In this document: positions 46,177 to 55,451 of the stretch, piece by piece
Numbering within the stretch: position 1 is the stretch's first letter
How the letters are laid out: each line of letters opens with the position of its first letter
From: Pedococcus cremeus
Lineage (GTDB): Bacteria > Actinomycetota > Actinomycetes > Actinomycetales > Dermatophilaceae
Reading direction: 5' to 3'
Length of the DNA stretch: 64,000 nt
NCBI RefSeq assembly: GCF_900111375.1
Contig: NZ_FOHB01000004.1
Span: forward strand, 372,001 to 436,000
Notes under the pieces: model-generated
The model's input: only the letters and a program-made list of their open reading frames with translations
Told to the model about the DNA's origin: nothing
The model's database searches: none
Translations under genes and position numbers: made by a program

Positions 46177-47664
46177 TCAGCCGATCCGCACGATGAGGTG
46201 GTCGTTCGCCCCGGCGAAGGGGCCGGCGAGCTCGTCCTGGTCCGCCCCGTCCGGCACTTCCTGTGCAGTTAAGCGAGCCCCCTGGACGGGCTCGGGCGTC
46301 GTCGGCGCGACGGGTTCCCCGGCGACGGGCTCCCCCGCCACGGGCTCCCCCGCGACGCGCTCCCCCGCGACGGGCGGCTCAGCCGCCTCGACATCAGCGT
46401 CCTCCCCGGGCTCCTCGGCCGGTCGCCGTTGCGCGGCCGTGCGCCAGACCCGCCACACGAGGTAGAGCACGGCCGCCACGCGAAGGGTGAGGAACACGGC
46501 ATACCAGGGGCCGGGGAGGCCACGATCGGGCTTGGTCATGGCACCGATGTAGAGCCAGACCATGGCGTAGTGCATCGCCTCGGCGCCGGCCCAGACCAGG
46601 TGGTCGCGCCAGCGCACGGCGCACAGCGCCACCAGCGGCAGCAGCCAGAGCGAGGCCTGCACCGGGAAGCTCTTGCCGGTGACGAGGGCGATGCCCACCA
46701 TGACCAGCGACACCTCGGCGACCGAGGGGCGCCGGTCGGTGCCGAGGGCGAAGAGGGCGCCGGCCACGACGGCGGCCAGCAAGCCGACGACCGCGAGCGC
46801 GGTGACGGCGCCGTTCGGCAACGGGTGGCCGAGCAGCTGGGGAAGGATCCAAGGCGAGCCGAGCCCGGCGCCGCTCTCGGCCCAGGCGGAGTAGGCAGCG
46901 GTGATCGCCCCGGGGTTGGAGACGAGGAACGGCACGAGCAACAGGACGACCGCTGCGGCGGCACCGAGCAGGGCTCGCCCGACCACCCGGAGTCGACCGC
47001 TGCGCAGGCCGAGCAGCAGCAGGGCGAGGAGCACGAGCAGGGGGTAGGTCCTCGCCGTGGCGGCGAGGCCGAGCAGGACCCCGGCGAGCAGGGGGTGGCG
47101 CCGGGCCCAGGCCCAGATGCCGGCCGAGACGAGGGCGACGCCGAAGACGTCGGAGGAGACCAGCGGCGCGATGACCAGCAGCGGGCTGGCGGCCACGGCC
47201 ACGGCGTCGGCGGCGTGCCGGGGCCTGGCCGCCGCGGTGAGGAAGACGGTCACGGCGATGAGCGCTGCCGCCAGGACGGCCCAGATCAGGAAGTACCACC
47301 GCGTCTGGTCGAGCACGCTGCCGTTGGGCACGAGACCGCCCACGAGGGCCATCAGCCCGCCGGTCAGCACCGGGTGGTCGAGGGAGGCGGCGCCCGAGAG
47401 GTAGCCGCCGAGCCCGGTGTCGAGGTTGCCGATCCGGTAGAGGGCCGGCAGGTCGGAGAAGCAGCCCCGCCAGAACTGGTCGGTGCCGTTCCAGCCGTTG
47501 CGGATGCAGTGCCCGCGCTGGGCGACGCCGAGCCCGACCATGGCCGAGGACAGCACGAGCAGGGGCACGACGGTCGCCAGCCACGACCGAGCCCTCGCGG
47601 ACGCGTGGCGGCCCAGTGGACCGCCGACCGCCGCGAGGGCGCCGTCACCCCCCTGACCGGTCAT
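46177..47664 (-). CDS. GT87 family membrane glycosyltransferase-like protein
   Basis: A 495-residue protein with about ten membrane helices, like actinobacterial GT87 (PimE-type) polyprenyl-sugar-dependent transferases. It lies next to the class A PBP, an arrangement also seen in mycobacteria (ponA1-Rv0051). It may add sugars to wall or lipid glycans. The ATG start overlaps the PBP stop by four bases. Its C-terminal tail has a Val-Ala-Gly-Glu-Pro repeat from a 15-base DNA repeat (about 46310-46370). Confidence 0.88.
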   Translation of the reverse strand: MTGQGGDGALAAVGGPLGRHASARARSWLATVVPLLVLSSAMVGLGVAQRGHCIRNGWNGTDQFWRGCFSDLPALYRIGNLDTGLGGYLSGAASLDHPVLTGGLMALVGGLVPNGSVLDQTRWYFLIWAVLAAALIAVTVFLTAAARPRHAADAVAVAASPLLVIAPLVSSDVFGVALVSAGIWAWARRHPLLAGVLLGLAATARTYPLLVLLALLLLGLRSGRLRVVGRALLGAAAAVVLLLVPFLVSNPGAITAAYSAWAESGAGLGSPWILPQLLGHPLPNGAVTALAVVGLLAAVVAGALFALGTDRRPSVAEVSLVMVGIALVTGKSFPVQASLWLLPLVALCAVRWRDHLVWAGAEAMHYAMVWLYIGAMTKPDRGLPGPWYAVFLTLRVAAVLYLVWRVWRTAAQRRPAEEPGEDADVEAAEPPVAGERVAGEPVAGEPVAGEPVAPTTPEPVQGARLTAQEVPDGADQDELAGPFAGANDHLIVRIG

Positions 47665-49883
47665 GGTGCCGTGGTCTGCCCGCCACCGTTGCCATTACCC
47701 CCGCCGAGCAGGGTGGTGTCGCTCGGGCTCGGCTGCACCGTGGTCAACGTCGGCTTCGGCTTTCCCCGCGTCTTGGTGATCGTCGGCAGCGGTGCCTTGG
47801 TCGTCGTCGTGGTGGTCGTCGTGGTGGTCGTCGTGGTCGTCGTAGTGCTCGACGAGGACGAGGAGGACGACGATGACGTCTGCGTCGGCGTCGGGGTCGG
47901 CACCTTGTTGTCACCCACGCCGGCACGCGGCGGGAAGTCCTGGACCGGCTGGCCCTTCAGCGCGCCCTCCATGAAGTCGGTCCAGATCTTGACCGGCACC
48001 GTGCCCCCGGTGAGCTCGCCCACCCCGGGGATGTTGTCCATCGACTGCGGGGTGCCGTTCTTGTCCTTGTAGATGCCCACGGCGGTGGCCAGCTGCGGCG
48101 TGAAGCCGTCGAACCAGGCGGCGTAGTTGCCGCTCGTCGTGCCGGTCTTGCCCGCCGCGGGACGACCCAGCTGGCTGGCGTACTGGCCGGTGCCCTCCTT
48201 GATGACCCGCGTCATGGCGTCGATGGTGTCGGCCATGACGTCCTTGTCGAAGGCCGCCTTGCGCTGCACCTTGGCCTTGTAGTTCAGGTCGCCGGGACCG
48301 CCCTTGACCGACTTGATGAGGTAGGGGGTGGCCCGGACGCCGTTCGCGGCGATCGTGGCGTAGGCGTTGGCCATGTCGATGACGCGGACGTCGTCGGTGC
48401 CGAAGACGTTGGCGTAGTTCTCGCCGAGCTTGTCGCCGGGGAGGCCGGCCGAGATGGCCGCCGCCTTGGTCTTCTTGGGCGTCACCTTGACGTTCAGCGG
48501 GAAGTAGACGGTGTTGACCGAGTGGGCGGTGGCGGTGCGCAGGTCGATGCGGCCGAAGTTCTCGCCCGCGAAGTTGCTGACCTTGCCCTGGGGGTTCTGG
48601 GCGTCCTTGGCCTCCTCGAAGTACTGCGGGCTGTGGCCGTCGAACTTCGTCTTCGTGCTGATCTCGTCCTGCAGGGCGGCGATCAGCGTGAAGATCTTGA
48701 AGGTGGACCCGGCCTGCATCTTCGCGTCGATGGCGGCGTTGAACTGCACCTTCTGGTAGTTCTCGCCGCCGTACATCGCCCTGATGGCGCCGTTGCCCGG
48801 CTGGATCGAGACCAGGCCGGCCCGCAGTCCCTCGGTGCCCTTGCCCGTCGGCATGCGGTTGTTCACCGCGTCGACCGCCGCCTGCTGGTCGCTCTTGTCG
48901 ATCGTGGTGACGATCTTGTAGCCGCCGCGGTCGATGTCGGCCTGGTCCAGCTTGAGCTTGGACTTCAGCTCCTTCTTCACCTCGTTGGTGATGTAGCCGT
49001 TCGGACCGGTGGCGGCCTGGCGCGGCTTGTACTTGACGACCTTGGGGAACGTCATCTTCGCGCGCTGCTCCGGGGTGAGCCAGCCCTGCTTGACCATTCC
49101 GTCGAGCACGTAGTCGACCCGCGCCTCGGCGTTCTTCTTCTGCTCGGCACCCAGGCCCGGGTCGTAGTACGAGGGCCCGCGGATCACGGAGGCGAGCAGG
49201 GCTCCCTGCGCGGCGTTGAGCTGGGAGACGTCCTTGCCGAAGTAGGCCTTGGCGGCGGTCTGGATGCCGTAGGCGCCGCGGCCGTAGTAGATCGTGTTGA
49301 GGTAGTCCTCGAGGATCTGGTCCTTGGACTTCTGCTTGGCGATCTTGATGGAGATCAGGATCTCCTTGGCCTTGCGGCTGATCGTCTGGTCCTGGGTCAG
49401 GAAGTAGTTCTTGACGTACTGCTGCGTGATCGTCGAGCCACCCTGGGTGGCGCCGCCGCGCAGGCCGACCCAGACGGCCCGGGCGATGCCGCTCGGCGAG
49501 ATGCCGGAGTTCTGGTAGAAGTTGCGGTCCTCGGCCGCGAGGTGGGCCTCCCGCACGACCGACGGGACCTGCGAGAGCTTCACCGACTCGCGGTTGACCT
49601 CGCTGATCCGGTCGATCTCGTCCTTGCCGTTGGAGTAGTAGATGACCGAGGCCTGCGCGTTCGCGAGGTCGTTCGGCTCGGGGATGTCGGTGGAGGCGTA
49701 GGCGATGAAGAAGCCGATGACGCCGAGCAGCACCGCAGCGAGGGCGGTGAGGCCGAGGCGCTTGCCCCACTTCCGGCCGTCGAAGCCCTGCTTCTTCTGC
49801 TGCTTGGCCTTCGCCTGACGGCTCTTGGCCTGCGCACGCGTCTTGGGGGCTTGGCCACGCGGCTTGGGTGGGGGAGTGCTCAT
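47661..49883 (-). CDS. Class A penicillin-binding protein (PonA type)
   Basis: A 740-residue bifunctional peptidoglycan synthase. A basic cytoplasmic tail and one membrane helix (about 45-68) precede the GT51 glycosyltransferase domain, with Glu in Ala-Ala-Glu-Asp-Arg-Asn-Phe-Tyr and Gly-Gly-Ser-Thr-Ile-Thr-Gln-Gln. The transpeptidase domain has Ser-Thr-Phe-Lys (SxxK), Ser-Val-Asn (SxN) and Lys-Thr-Gly-Thr. The C-terminus is a low-complexity run of Ser and then Thr (about 670-700) coded by GTC/GTG-like triplet repeats on the plus strand. The start is the ATG at 49883 with GAAGG upstream. Confidence 0.96.
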   Translation of the reverse strand: MSTPPPKPRGQAPKTRAQAKSRQAKAKQQKKQGFDGRKWGKRLGLTALAAVLLGVIGFFIAYASTDIPEPNDLANAQASVIYYSNGKDEIDRISEVNRESVKLSQVPSVVREAHLAAEDRNFYQNSGISPSGIARAVWVGLRGGATQGGSTITQQYVKNYFLTQDQTISRKAKEILISIKIAKQKSKDQILEDYLNTIYYGRGAYGIQTAAKAYFGKDVSQLNAAQGALLASVIRGPSYYDPGLGAEQKKNAEARVDYVLDGMVKQGWLTPEQRAKMTFPKVVKYKPRQAATGPNGYITNEVKKELKSKLKLDQADIDRGGYKIVTTIDKSDQQAAVDAVNNRMPTGKGTEGLRAGLVSIQPGNGAIRAMYGGENYQKVQFNAAIDAKMQAGSTFKIFTLIAALQDEISTKTKFDGHSPQYFEEAKDAQNPQGKVSNFAGENFGRIDLRTATAHSVNTVYFPLNVKVTPKKTKAAAISAGLPGDKLGENYANVFGTDDVRVIDMANAYATIAANGVRATPYLIKSVKGGPGDLNYKAKVQRKAAFDKDVMADTIDAMTRVIKEGTGQYASQLGRPAAGKTGTTSGNYAAWFDGFTPQLATAVGIYKDKNGTPQSMDNIPGVGELTGGTVPVKIWTDFMEGALKGQPVQDFPPRAGVGDNKVPTPTPTQTSSSSSSSSSSTTTTTTTTTTTTTTTTKAPLPTITKTRGKPKPTLTTVQPSPSDTTLLGGGNGNGGGQTTAP

Positions 49884-50230
49884 CAAACCTTCTCGCTCGA
49901 CACACGTGCGGACCGCCGGTCGCCGACGGTCCGCCACTCAGTATGACCGCCAATGCCGTGAACGCTCACTTTTCCGGCGTGCCGCGCAGCCACGAACGTC
50001 GGGGTGACAGGTCCTGACCTGCGACGACACCGGCGCCGGCCCCGCGGTCGCCCCGGTGCCCTCGCACGGCATACGACCTTGTCACGGGCCCGGGAGGGCC
50101 CGCACTGACCCACCCAGGCTATATCGGTCCGATATATCTGGTGCTACTGTTCCGACCTGACATAGCCAGAGTTTGTCACCACCCCGGACTCGTCCGGGGC
50201 TCGCGAACCTCATCGTGGAAGGAGAGCCGT
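49884..50230. promoter_or_regulatory. Divergent region between PBP and PadR genes
   Basis: This 347-base region holds the promoters of both genes. One CGGCATAC octamer lies at 50067-50074, the palindrome ATATCGGTCCGATAT at 50121-50135, and TACTGT, a possible -10, at 50145-50150. No small gene is evident. Confidence 0.6.
50121..50135. promoter_or_regulatory. Palindromic operator for PadR
   Basis: ATATCGG-T-CCGATAT is a perfect inverted repeat in an AT-rich island ten bases upstream of TACTGT, so it would cover the -35 area. PadR proteins bind such sites, and this gene is next to it. Autoregulation of padR-ino1 is a likely meaning. Confidence 0.65.
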
Positions 50231-50830
50231 ATGCCGCGTCGTGCCGACCTGCTCGCGTTCGCCGTGCTCGGCCTGCTCCACGAGAGCCCGATGCACGGCT
50301 ACGAGCTGCGCAAGCGGCTCAACGCCGCGCTCGGGGCCTTCCGAGCCCTGTCCTACGGCACCCTCTACCCCTGCCTGCGGACGCTTCTGGAGAAGGGGTG
50401 GATCGCCGAGGCCCCGCAGAGCAGCCCCGGCACCGTCGGCAGCAAGCGGGCGCGGATCGTCTACGAGCTGACCGCCGAGGGCAAGGAGCACTTCCAGACG
50501 CTGGTCCGCGAGTCGGGCCCGGCCGCCTGGGAGGACGACACCTTCGACGTGCACTTCGCCTTCTTCGCCCGCACCGAGGCGGAGGTGCGGCTGCGCATCC
50601 TCGAAGGTCGGCGCAGCCGGCTCGAGGACCGCCTCGAGAACATCCGTGCCACCGCCGCGAAGAACCGCGAGCGGCTCGACGCCTACACCGCCGAGCTGCA
50701 GCGCCACGGCCTGGACTCCGCCGAGCGCGAGGTGCGCTGGCTGACCGAGCTCATCACGGCCGAGCGCAGCCAGCCGGCCCGCGAGACCAGCAGGACCAGC
50801 ACGACCACTGAAGAAACCCCCACCCCCTGA
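50231..50830 (+). CDS. PadR family transcription regulator
   Basis: A 199-residue regulator with a PadR winged helix ([17 protein letters not shown] and Tyr-Gly-Thr-Leu-Tyr-Pro) and a C-terminal helical dimerisation domain with a coiled-coil stretch (about 110-175). It corresponds to the regulator next to ino1 in mycobacteria. A strong GGAAGGAGAG precedes the ATG. The start codon itself is inside a GTATGCCG octamer. It probably controls ino1, 17 bases downstream. Confidence 0.92.
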   Translation: MPRRADLLAFAVLGLLHESPMHGYELRKRLNAALGAFRALSYGTLYPCLRTLLEKGWIAEAPQSSPGTVGSKRARIVYELTAEGKEHFQTLVRESGPAAWEDDTFDVHFAFFARTEAEVRLRILEGRRSRLEDRLENIRATAAKNRERLDAYTAELQRHGLDSAEREVRWLTELITAERSQPARETSRTSTTTEETPTP

Positions 50831-50847
50831 AACCGAAGGAGATTCCC

Positions 50848-51939
50848 ATGGGATCCGTGCGCGTCGCCATTGTCGGCGTCGGCAACTGCGCCAGCTCGCT
50901 GGTGCAGGGAGTCGAGTACTACAAGGACGCTGACCCGTCGGGCACCGTCCCCGGGCTCATGCACGTCCAGCTCGGCGACTACCACGTCAACGACGTGGAG
51001 TTCGTCGCGGCGTTCGACGTCGACGACAAGAAGGTCGGCAAGGACCTCGCGGAGGCCATCAACGCCTCGGAGAACAACACCATCAAGATCGCCGACGTCC
51101 CGACCACGGGCGTCACGGTCCAGCGCGGACACACCCTCGACGGCATCGGCAAGTACTACGCCATGACCATCGAGGAGTCCGCCGCCGAGCCGGTCGACGT
51201 CGTCCAGGTGCTCAAGGACAAGCAGGTCGACGTGCTCGTCTCCTACCTGCCCGTGGGCTCGGAGGAGGCCGACAAGTTCTACGCCCAGTGCGCGATCGAC
51301 GCCGGCGTGGCCTTCGTCAACGCCCTCCCCGTCTTCATCGCCTCCGACCCGGAGTGGGCGGCGAAGTTCGAGGCGGCCGGCGTGCCGATCATCGGCGACG
51401 ACATCAAGAGCCAGGTCGGTGCCACCATCACCCACCGCGTCATGGCCAAGCTGTTCGAGGACCGCGGCGTCACGCTGGACCGCACCTACCAGCTGAACGT
51501 CGGCGGCAACATGGACTTCAAGAACATGCTCGAGCGCGAGCGCCTCGAGTCCAAGAAGGTCTCCAAGACCCAGGCCGTCACCTCGAACCTCACCGGCGCG
51601 CTGGCCGGCAAGACCGAGGACAAGAACGTCCACATCGGGCCGTCCGACTACGTCGCCTGGCTCGACGACCGCAAGTGGGCGTACGTGCGCCTCGAGGGCC
51701 GCGCGTTCGGTGACGTGCCGCTGAACCTGGAGTACAAGCTCGAGGTCTGGGACTCCCCCAACTCGGCCGGCATCATCATCGACGCGATCCGTGCGGCGAA
51801 GATCGCCAAGGACCGCGGCATCGGCGGCGCGCTGATCTCGGCGTCGTCCTACCTGATGAAGTCCCCGCCCGTGCAGCGCGAGGACACCGAGGGCCGCGCC
51901 AAGCTCGAGGCCTTCATCGCCGGCACCGAGGAGCGCTGA
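50848..51939 (+). CDS. ino1: Inositol-3-phosphate synthase
   Basis: A 363-residue actinobacterial myo-inositol-1-phosphate synthase, converting glucose-6-phosphate to inositol-3-phosphate for phosphatidylinositol, mycothiol and related molecules. It begins [15 protein letters not shown] (NAD site) and ends with conserved Gly-Ile-Gly-Gly-Ala. GGAGA precedes the ATG. Its partner, the PadR gene, is just upstream. The same window holds genes to degrade inositol, so both directions are encoded. Confidence 0.98.
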   Translation: MGSVRVAIVGVGNCASSLVQGVEYYKDADPSGTVPGLMHVQLGDYHVNDVEFVAAFDVDDKKVGKDLAEAINASENNTIKIADVPTTGVTVQRGHTLDGIGKYYAMTIEESAAEPVDVVQVLKDKQVDVLVSYLPVGSEEADKFYAQCAIDAGVAFVNALPVFIASDPEWAAKFEAAGVPIIGDDIKSQVGATITHRVMAKLFEDRGVTLDRTYQLNVGGNMDFKNMLERERLESKKVSKTQAVTSNLTGALAGKTEDKNVHIGPSDYVAWLDDRKWAYVRLEGRAFGDVPLNLEYKLEVWDSPNSAGIIIDAIRAAKIAKDRGIGGALISASSYLMKSPPVQREDTEGRAKLEAFIAGTEER

Positions 51940-51961
51940 CCGCGCCCTTCACGCACCACCC

Positions 51962-51998
51962 GGTATGCCGCCCGCTCACCTCGAGCGGGCGGCATACC
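51962..51998. terminator. Terminator with octamer arms after ino1
   Basis: A perfect inverted repeat: GGTATGCCGCCCGCTC pairs with GAGCGGGCGGCATACC, loop ACCTC. Each arm carries the octamer GTATGCCG or CGGCATAC. Confidence 0.85.
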
Positions 51999-52011
51999 GC
52001 TGTCTTGCATC

Positions 52012-52085
52012 CCGACTTCTGGCCACTCACTCGGCTTCCACACCCCTTTTCACGTCCGCATGCCGAGCAGGTGGCCAGAAGTCGG
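52012..52085. other. 74-base hairpin with 15-base perfect arms
   Basis: CCGACTTCTGGCCAC (52012-52026) and GTGGCCAGAAGTCGG (52071-52085) are exact complements; CTCGGC (52030-52035) and GCCGAG (52062-52067) form an inner stem. It follows the ino1 terminator. Its CCGACTT start and AAGTCGG end recall the hairpin at 41126-41198. It could be a miniature element or a structured RNA. Confidence 0.55.
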
Positions 52086-52132
52086 AAGCGTGGCGGGGGA
52101 ATGGCGTGCTCGGGTAGATAGTTGAACCGTCC

Positions 52133-52834
52133 ATGAAGGTGGACATCTGGTCAGACGTCGTGTGCCCGTTCTGCTACATCGGCAAGCGCCGGCTCGAGGA
52201 GGCGTTCGAGTCGTTCGCGCACCGCGACGACGTCGAGGTCGTGTGGCACAGCTTCCAGCTCGACCCCACCGCCCCGGCCATCGCCGAGGGCCGCACGGTC
52301 GACAAGCTCGCCGCGAAGTACGGCATGACCCTGGAGCAGGCGGTCGCCGCCCAGGAGTCGCTGGCCGCGAACGCCGCGACCGTGGGCCTGGAGTTCAACT
52401 GGCAGGAGACGAAGTCGGGCAACACCTTCGACGCCCACCGGCTCATCCACTTCGCGGCGACCCAGGGTCGCGCGGACGCCATGAAGGAGCGGCTGCTGCG
52501 CGCGTTCTTCACCGAGGGCGAGCAGATCGGCGACCGCGAGGTGCTCGTGCGCCTCGCCGGCGAGGCGGGCGTCGACGAGCAGCAGGCCCGCGAGGTGCTC
52601 GAGTCCGGTGCGCACGCCGAGGAGGTGCGGGCCGACATCGCGCAGGCGCAGGCCTACGGCATCCGCGGCGTGCCGTTCTTCGTCATCGACGACAAGTACG
52701 GCATCTCCGGCGCGCAGCCGACCGAGCTGTTCAGCCAGGCCTTGGACCAGGCGTGGACCGAGGCCCACCCGCTGCAGATGGTCACCACCGACGGTGGGGA
52801 CGCGGCCTGCGAGGGCGACAACTGCGCGATCTGA
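52133..52834 (+). CDS. DsbA family oxidoreductase (FrnE-like)
   Basis: A 233-residue thioredoxin-fold protein with the active site Cys-Pro-Phe-Cys near residue 12 and the long helical insert of FrnE proteins. The C-terminal tail adds another Cys pair (Ala-Ala-Cys-Glu-Gly-Asp-Asn-Cys). No signal peptide, so it is cytoplasmic, probably a disulphide oxidoreductase or isomerase involved in redox stress. Preceded by an AT-rich TAGATA. Confidence 0.93.
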   Translation: MKVDIWSDVVCPFCYIGKRRLEEAFESFAHRDDVEVVWHSFQLDPTAPAIAEGRTVDKLAAKYGMTLEQAVAAQESLAANAATVGLEFNWQETKSGNTFDAHRLIHFAATQGRADAMKERLLRAFFTEGEQIGDREVLVRLAGEAGVDEQQAREVLESGAHAEEVRADIAQAQAYGIRGVPFFVIDDKYGISGAQPTELFSQALDQAWTEAHPLQMVTTDGGDAACEGDNCAI

Positions 52835-52859
52835 CCCCACTGACCCCACGGACGCCGAG

Positions 52860-52892
52860 GGGCGCCGCCGGCTGACGACAGCTGCGGCGCCC
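52860..52892. terminator. Terminator between the FrnE and T7SS genes
   Basis: GGGCGCCGC and GCGGCGCCC pair with an inner CAGC/GCTG stem. It lies between convergent genes and is followed by CTTCGCTTG. Confidence 0.65.
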
Positions 52893-52914
52893 TTCGCTTG
52901 TCAGCAGTGAGCCC

Positions 52915-53388
52915 TCAGCGGGTGACGCGCACCGACTCGAGCACCTTCAGCACGACCGCCTCGTCGCCGTCGGCCTCCGGGCCACCGACCGAGCCGGTCA
53001 GGTGCACGAAGTCCTGCAGGCTGTCCTCGCGGGGCAGGCCGGTGAAGAGGTGGTGCTGCCGGATGGCGATGCCGCGCGGGTCGGTCCAGGCGACGTCGAC
53101 GCGCACGAACGACAGGCCGCCGAGCTCGACGTGCTGCATCTCGCCGATCCTCGCGTCCTGGCGGCCCTCCACCGCGCCGGCCAGCTCCAGGAGCGCGTCG
53201 GCCGGCTGGTCCAGCGCGGACCGGGTGCCGAGACGCACGATGACGTTGGGCGTGAACAGCTGCTCGCCGCTCTGCTTGGTGGCGAGCGCGACGGAGGGCA
53301 CCGACACGGGCTCCCAGTCGTCGGGGACGTCGACGCTCACCGACGGCGGGGCCGGGAAGCGGTCGCTCGGGTAGCTCAGGGTGGTCAT
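52915..53388 (-). CDS. T7SS-linked protein, LpqN/PsbP-like fold possible
   Basis: A 157-residue soluble protein. It has alternating strands with Val-Asp-Val-Pro-Asp-Asp-Trp-Glu-Pro and Pro-Asn-Val-Ile-Val-Arg, as in LpqN/T-like proteins, which are linked to mycobacterial envelope export. There is no signal peptide. It is last in the type VII operon, after the WXG effector gene. It could be a chaperone or immunity partner of that protein; this is inference. Confidence 0.8.
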   Translation of the reverse strand: MTTLSYPSDRFPAPPSVSVDVPDDWEPVSVPSVALATKQSGEQLFTPNVIVRLGTRSALDQPADALLELAGAVEGRQDARIGEMQHVELGGLSFVRVDVAWTDPRGIAIRQHHLFTGLPREDSLQDFVHLTGSVGGPEADGDEAVVLKVLESVRVTR

Positions 53389-53442
53389 CTCAGGGCCTTC
53401 CGTCCATGGGCGGTTCGGTGGGGGTCAGGGTCCGGCTGCGGG

Positions 53443-54621
53443 TCACCACGGCGGGTCGAAGCCGAGGTCGAACTCGAGGCCGCCGCCGATGCCGAGGGTG
53501 GCACCGATGTCGACCGAGACGCCGACGCGGTCGGCGGAGAACTCGCCGTCGACCTCGGCGTGGGCGCCGACGCCGTAGGAGATCTCCCCGCCGACACCGA
53601 CGTCCATCGGGCCGAGCGACTGGTTGATCGAGCCCTCGGCCTTGCCGCCGACGAAGGCGTCGACGCCGGCGTTGCCCTTGAACCCGTCGAGCCCGAGCGA
53701 GACGCCCGCCTTGGCGTTCGCCTCACCGCCGACGTAGGCCGAGCCGCTGGCGCTCGTGCCATGGCTGTTGGACCACGCGCCGTTGACCTTGGCGAGATAG
53801 GCGCCGGCCGTCAGCGTGCCGGCCGTCGTGAGGCCGTCGCGGCCGAGGGAGAAGCTGCCCTCGCCCTTGCCCTCGGTCGAGAGCAGGTCGACGGTGGCGT
53901 GGGTGCCGTCCTCGTCACCCCAGGTCTTGTCGTAGACGGACTTGTCCCAGAACTCCTTCTCGGCGGTGCCGAGGTCCACGCTGAGGTCCACGCGCGGGTC
54001 GGCCTTGTGCTGGGCGCCGTTGTCGACCCACTCCTTCTCCCAGTTCTTGTTCCACGCCGTGGGACCGCCGGGGAGGCCGTCGGGGTCGCGCAGGTCCGGC
54101 GTCCCGTCGCCGTCGCTGTCGACCTCCTCGCCGGTGGTGTCGTCGTAGCCGTCCCGGTCGGCGTCCTCGGGGATGTCGACCCCTGCCTTGATGCCGGGGC
54201 GGTCCGGGTCCTCGGCGTCGGGGGTGCCGTCGTTGTCGTCGTCGGTGTCCCGGTCGTCGGGGGTCCCGTCGTTGTCGCTGTCGCGGTCGCGGCGGTTGGG
54301 GATGCCGTCACCGTCACGGTCACCGCCCCCTCCACCGCCCCCGACTCCCGACGTCTGCTCTTGGTCGCCGAGCTCCTCGCGCAGCCGCTTCTGCAGGCTC
54401 TCGACCTGCAGCGCTCCCGACTCGAGCGACTCCCGCAGCGCCGGCCAGGCGCCGAAGAACGTCTTCGCGTCGTCACCGGTCCAGACCGGTCGCAGCGTCC
54501 GCACCGCCGTGTCCGCCTTGCCCGCGGCCTCGGCGATGCTGCGCTGCGCGTGTGACAGCCGGTCGGCGATGGCGCGGACCTTGTCCGCGTCCATGCCCTT
54601 CCTGGCGCCCTCGCCTCCCAT
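53443..54621 (-). CDS. WXG-type T7SS substrate with calcium repeats
   Basis: A 392-residue protein. Residues 1-95 form a WXG100-like helical hairpin with Trp-Thr-Gly at 47-49. Residues 100-190 have five or more thrombospondin type 3-like Asp-x-Asp-x-Asp-Gly units, which bind calcium. The remainder, a Gly/Ala-rich beta-like domain (Val-Gly-Gly-Glu, Gly-Ala-His-Ala-Glu-Val), has no match I recognise. It is likely exported by the neighbouring ATPase and folds when it meets extracellular calcium. No toxin catalytic motif was seen. Confidence 0.85.
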   Translation of the reverse strand: MGGEGARKGMDADKVRAIADRLSHAQRSIAEAAGKADTAVRTLRPVWTGDDAKTFFGAWPALRESLESGALQVESLQKRLREELGDQEQTSGVGGGGGGGDRDGDGIPNRRDRDSDNDGTPDDRDTDDDNDGTPDAEDPDRPGIKAGVDIPEDADRDGYDDTTGEEVDSDGDGTPDLRDPDGLPGGPTAWNKNWEKEWVDNGAQHKADPRVDLSVDLGTAEKEFWDKSVYDKTWGDEDGTHATVDLLSTEGKGEGSFSLGRDGLTTAGTLTAGAYLAKVNGAWSNSHGTSASGSAYVGGEANAKAGVSLGLDGFKGNAGVDAFVGGKAEGSINQSLGPMDVGVGGEISYGVGAHAEVDGEFSADRVGVSVDIGATLGIGGGLEFDLGFDPPW

Positions 54622-54775
54622 GCTGCCTGTCCTCTCTGAAGTGCTGTGCCTGACCGGTATGCCGCGTGGTTCCCTCCCGCGGCGGGCCTCCCCCGGGCCG
54701 CCAGCCGGCTCAGCCGGTGGGGCCGCCGGCGGCCACCTCCCCCGAGGCGGCCGCCGGCGTGAGGTGTGGAGGCGT

Positions 54776-55075
54776 CTAGTTCGACGCCGCGCGCTGCTCG
54801 GCGATGTCGGCGTTGAGCGACTTCACCATCGCGGTGACGTCGAGGACGCACTGGTCGATGTTGGTGGACTCCTTCTTCCACTGCCCCTGGAAGCGGGTGG
54901 CGTCCGGTCCGTGCCAGGCGCTGTGCAGCCGCTGGGCCGCCGCATCCGCGTCGGACTTGGCCGCGGCCAGGTCGGCCTTGGCCTTCTGGAGACGCCCTGC
55001 GATGTCCTTGACCCGGGCGTCGTCCATGCCCTTCTTGTCGCCGCCGCCTCCGCTGCCGCCGTCGATGGTTGCCAT
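54776..55075 (-). CDS. WXG100 family protein
   Basis: A 99-residue helical-hairpin protein with Trp-His-Gly at 54-56 in the turn and a Gly-rich N-terminus. Proteins of this family are secreted as dimers by type VII systems. The short distance to the next WXG100 gene suggests they form a pair. Confidence 0.9.
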   Translation of the reverse strand: MATIDGGSGGGGDKKGMDDARVKDIAGRLQKAKADLAAAKSDADAAAQRLHSAWHGPDATRFQGQWKKESTNIDQCVLDVTAMVKSLNADIAEQRAASN

Positions 55076-55181
55076 CTGTCGTTCCCCTCCGTGTCTGTGG
55101 GTGGTGCTGTGTGGGTCATGCTGTCTGTGGTCGGGCTCCGTGAGCCCGTGCGTGCGGGTGGCCGTGCCACCCGGCCGGCCG

Positions 55182-55451
55182 TCAGGCCGAGGTGCGGTCC
55201 TGCTGCTTGGCCTCGGTGCGGATCTGGTCCGCGGTCTTGGCGAGCGAGCTGGCGGCCTTGGTCAGGTCCGACGCGTACTGGCCCTGCCACCTCGACTCGA
55301 ACTTCTTCTGGTCGTCGCCCCACCAGCAGGTCTTCAGCTGGTTGATGAGGTCGTCGATCTCGCTCTTGGCCTTCTTGATCTTCGCGGCCTGGTCGTCGAG
55401 CACCGCAGCCTGTGCGCGCCCCACGCTGGTGTTCATGGACAGTTCCGGCAT
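55182..55451 (-). CDS. WXG100 family protein
   Basis: An 89-residue helical hairpin with Trp-Trp-Gly at 43-45. I start it at the ATG at 55451 (Met-Pro-Glu-Leu-Ser) instead of an in-frame ATG 27 bases earlier, since it gives the normal length. It would be a T7SS substrate partner of the gene just downstream. Confidence 0.9.
   Translation of the reverse strand: MPELSMNTSVGRAQAAVLDDQAAKIKKAKSEIDDLINQLKTCWWGDDQKKFESRWQGQYASDLTKAASSLAKTADQIRTEAKQQDRTSA

Noticed and set aside
47790-47870. CRISPR-like short repeats in the PBP end
   Set aside because: They are triplet repeats coding a Ser/Thr tail in frame; no spacers.
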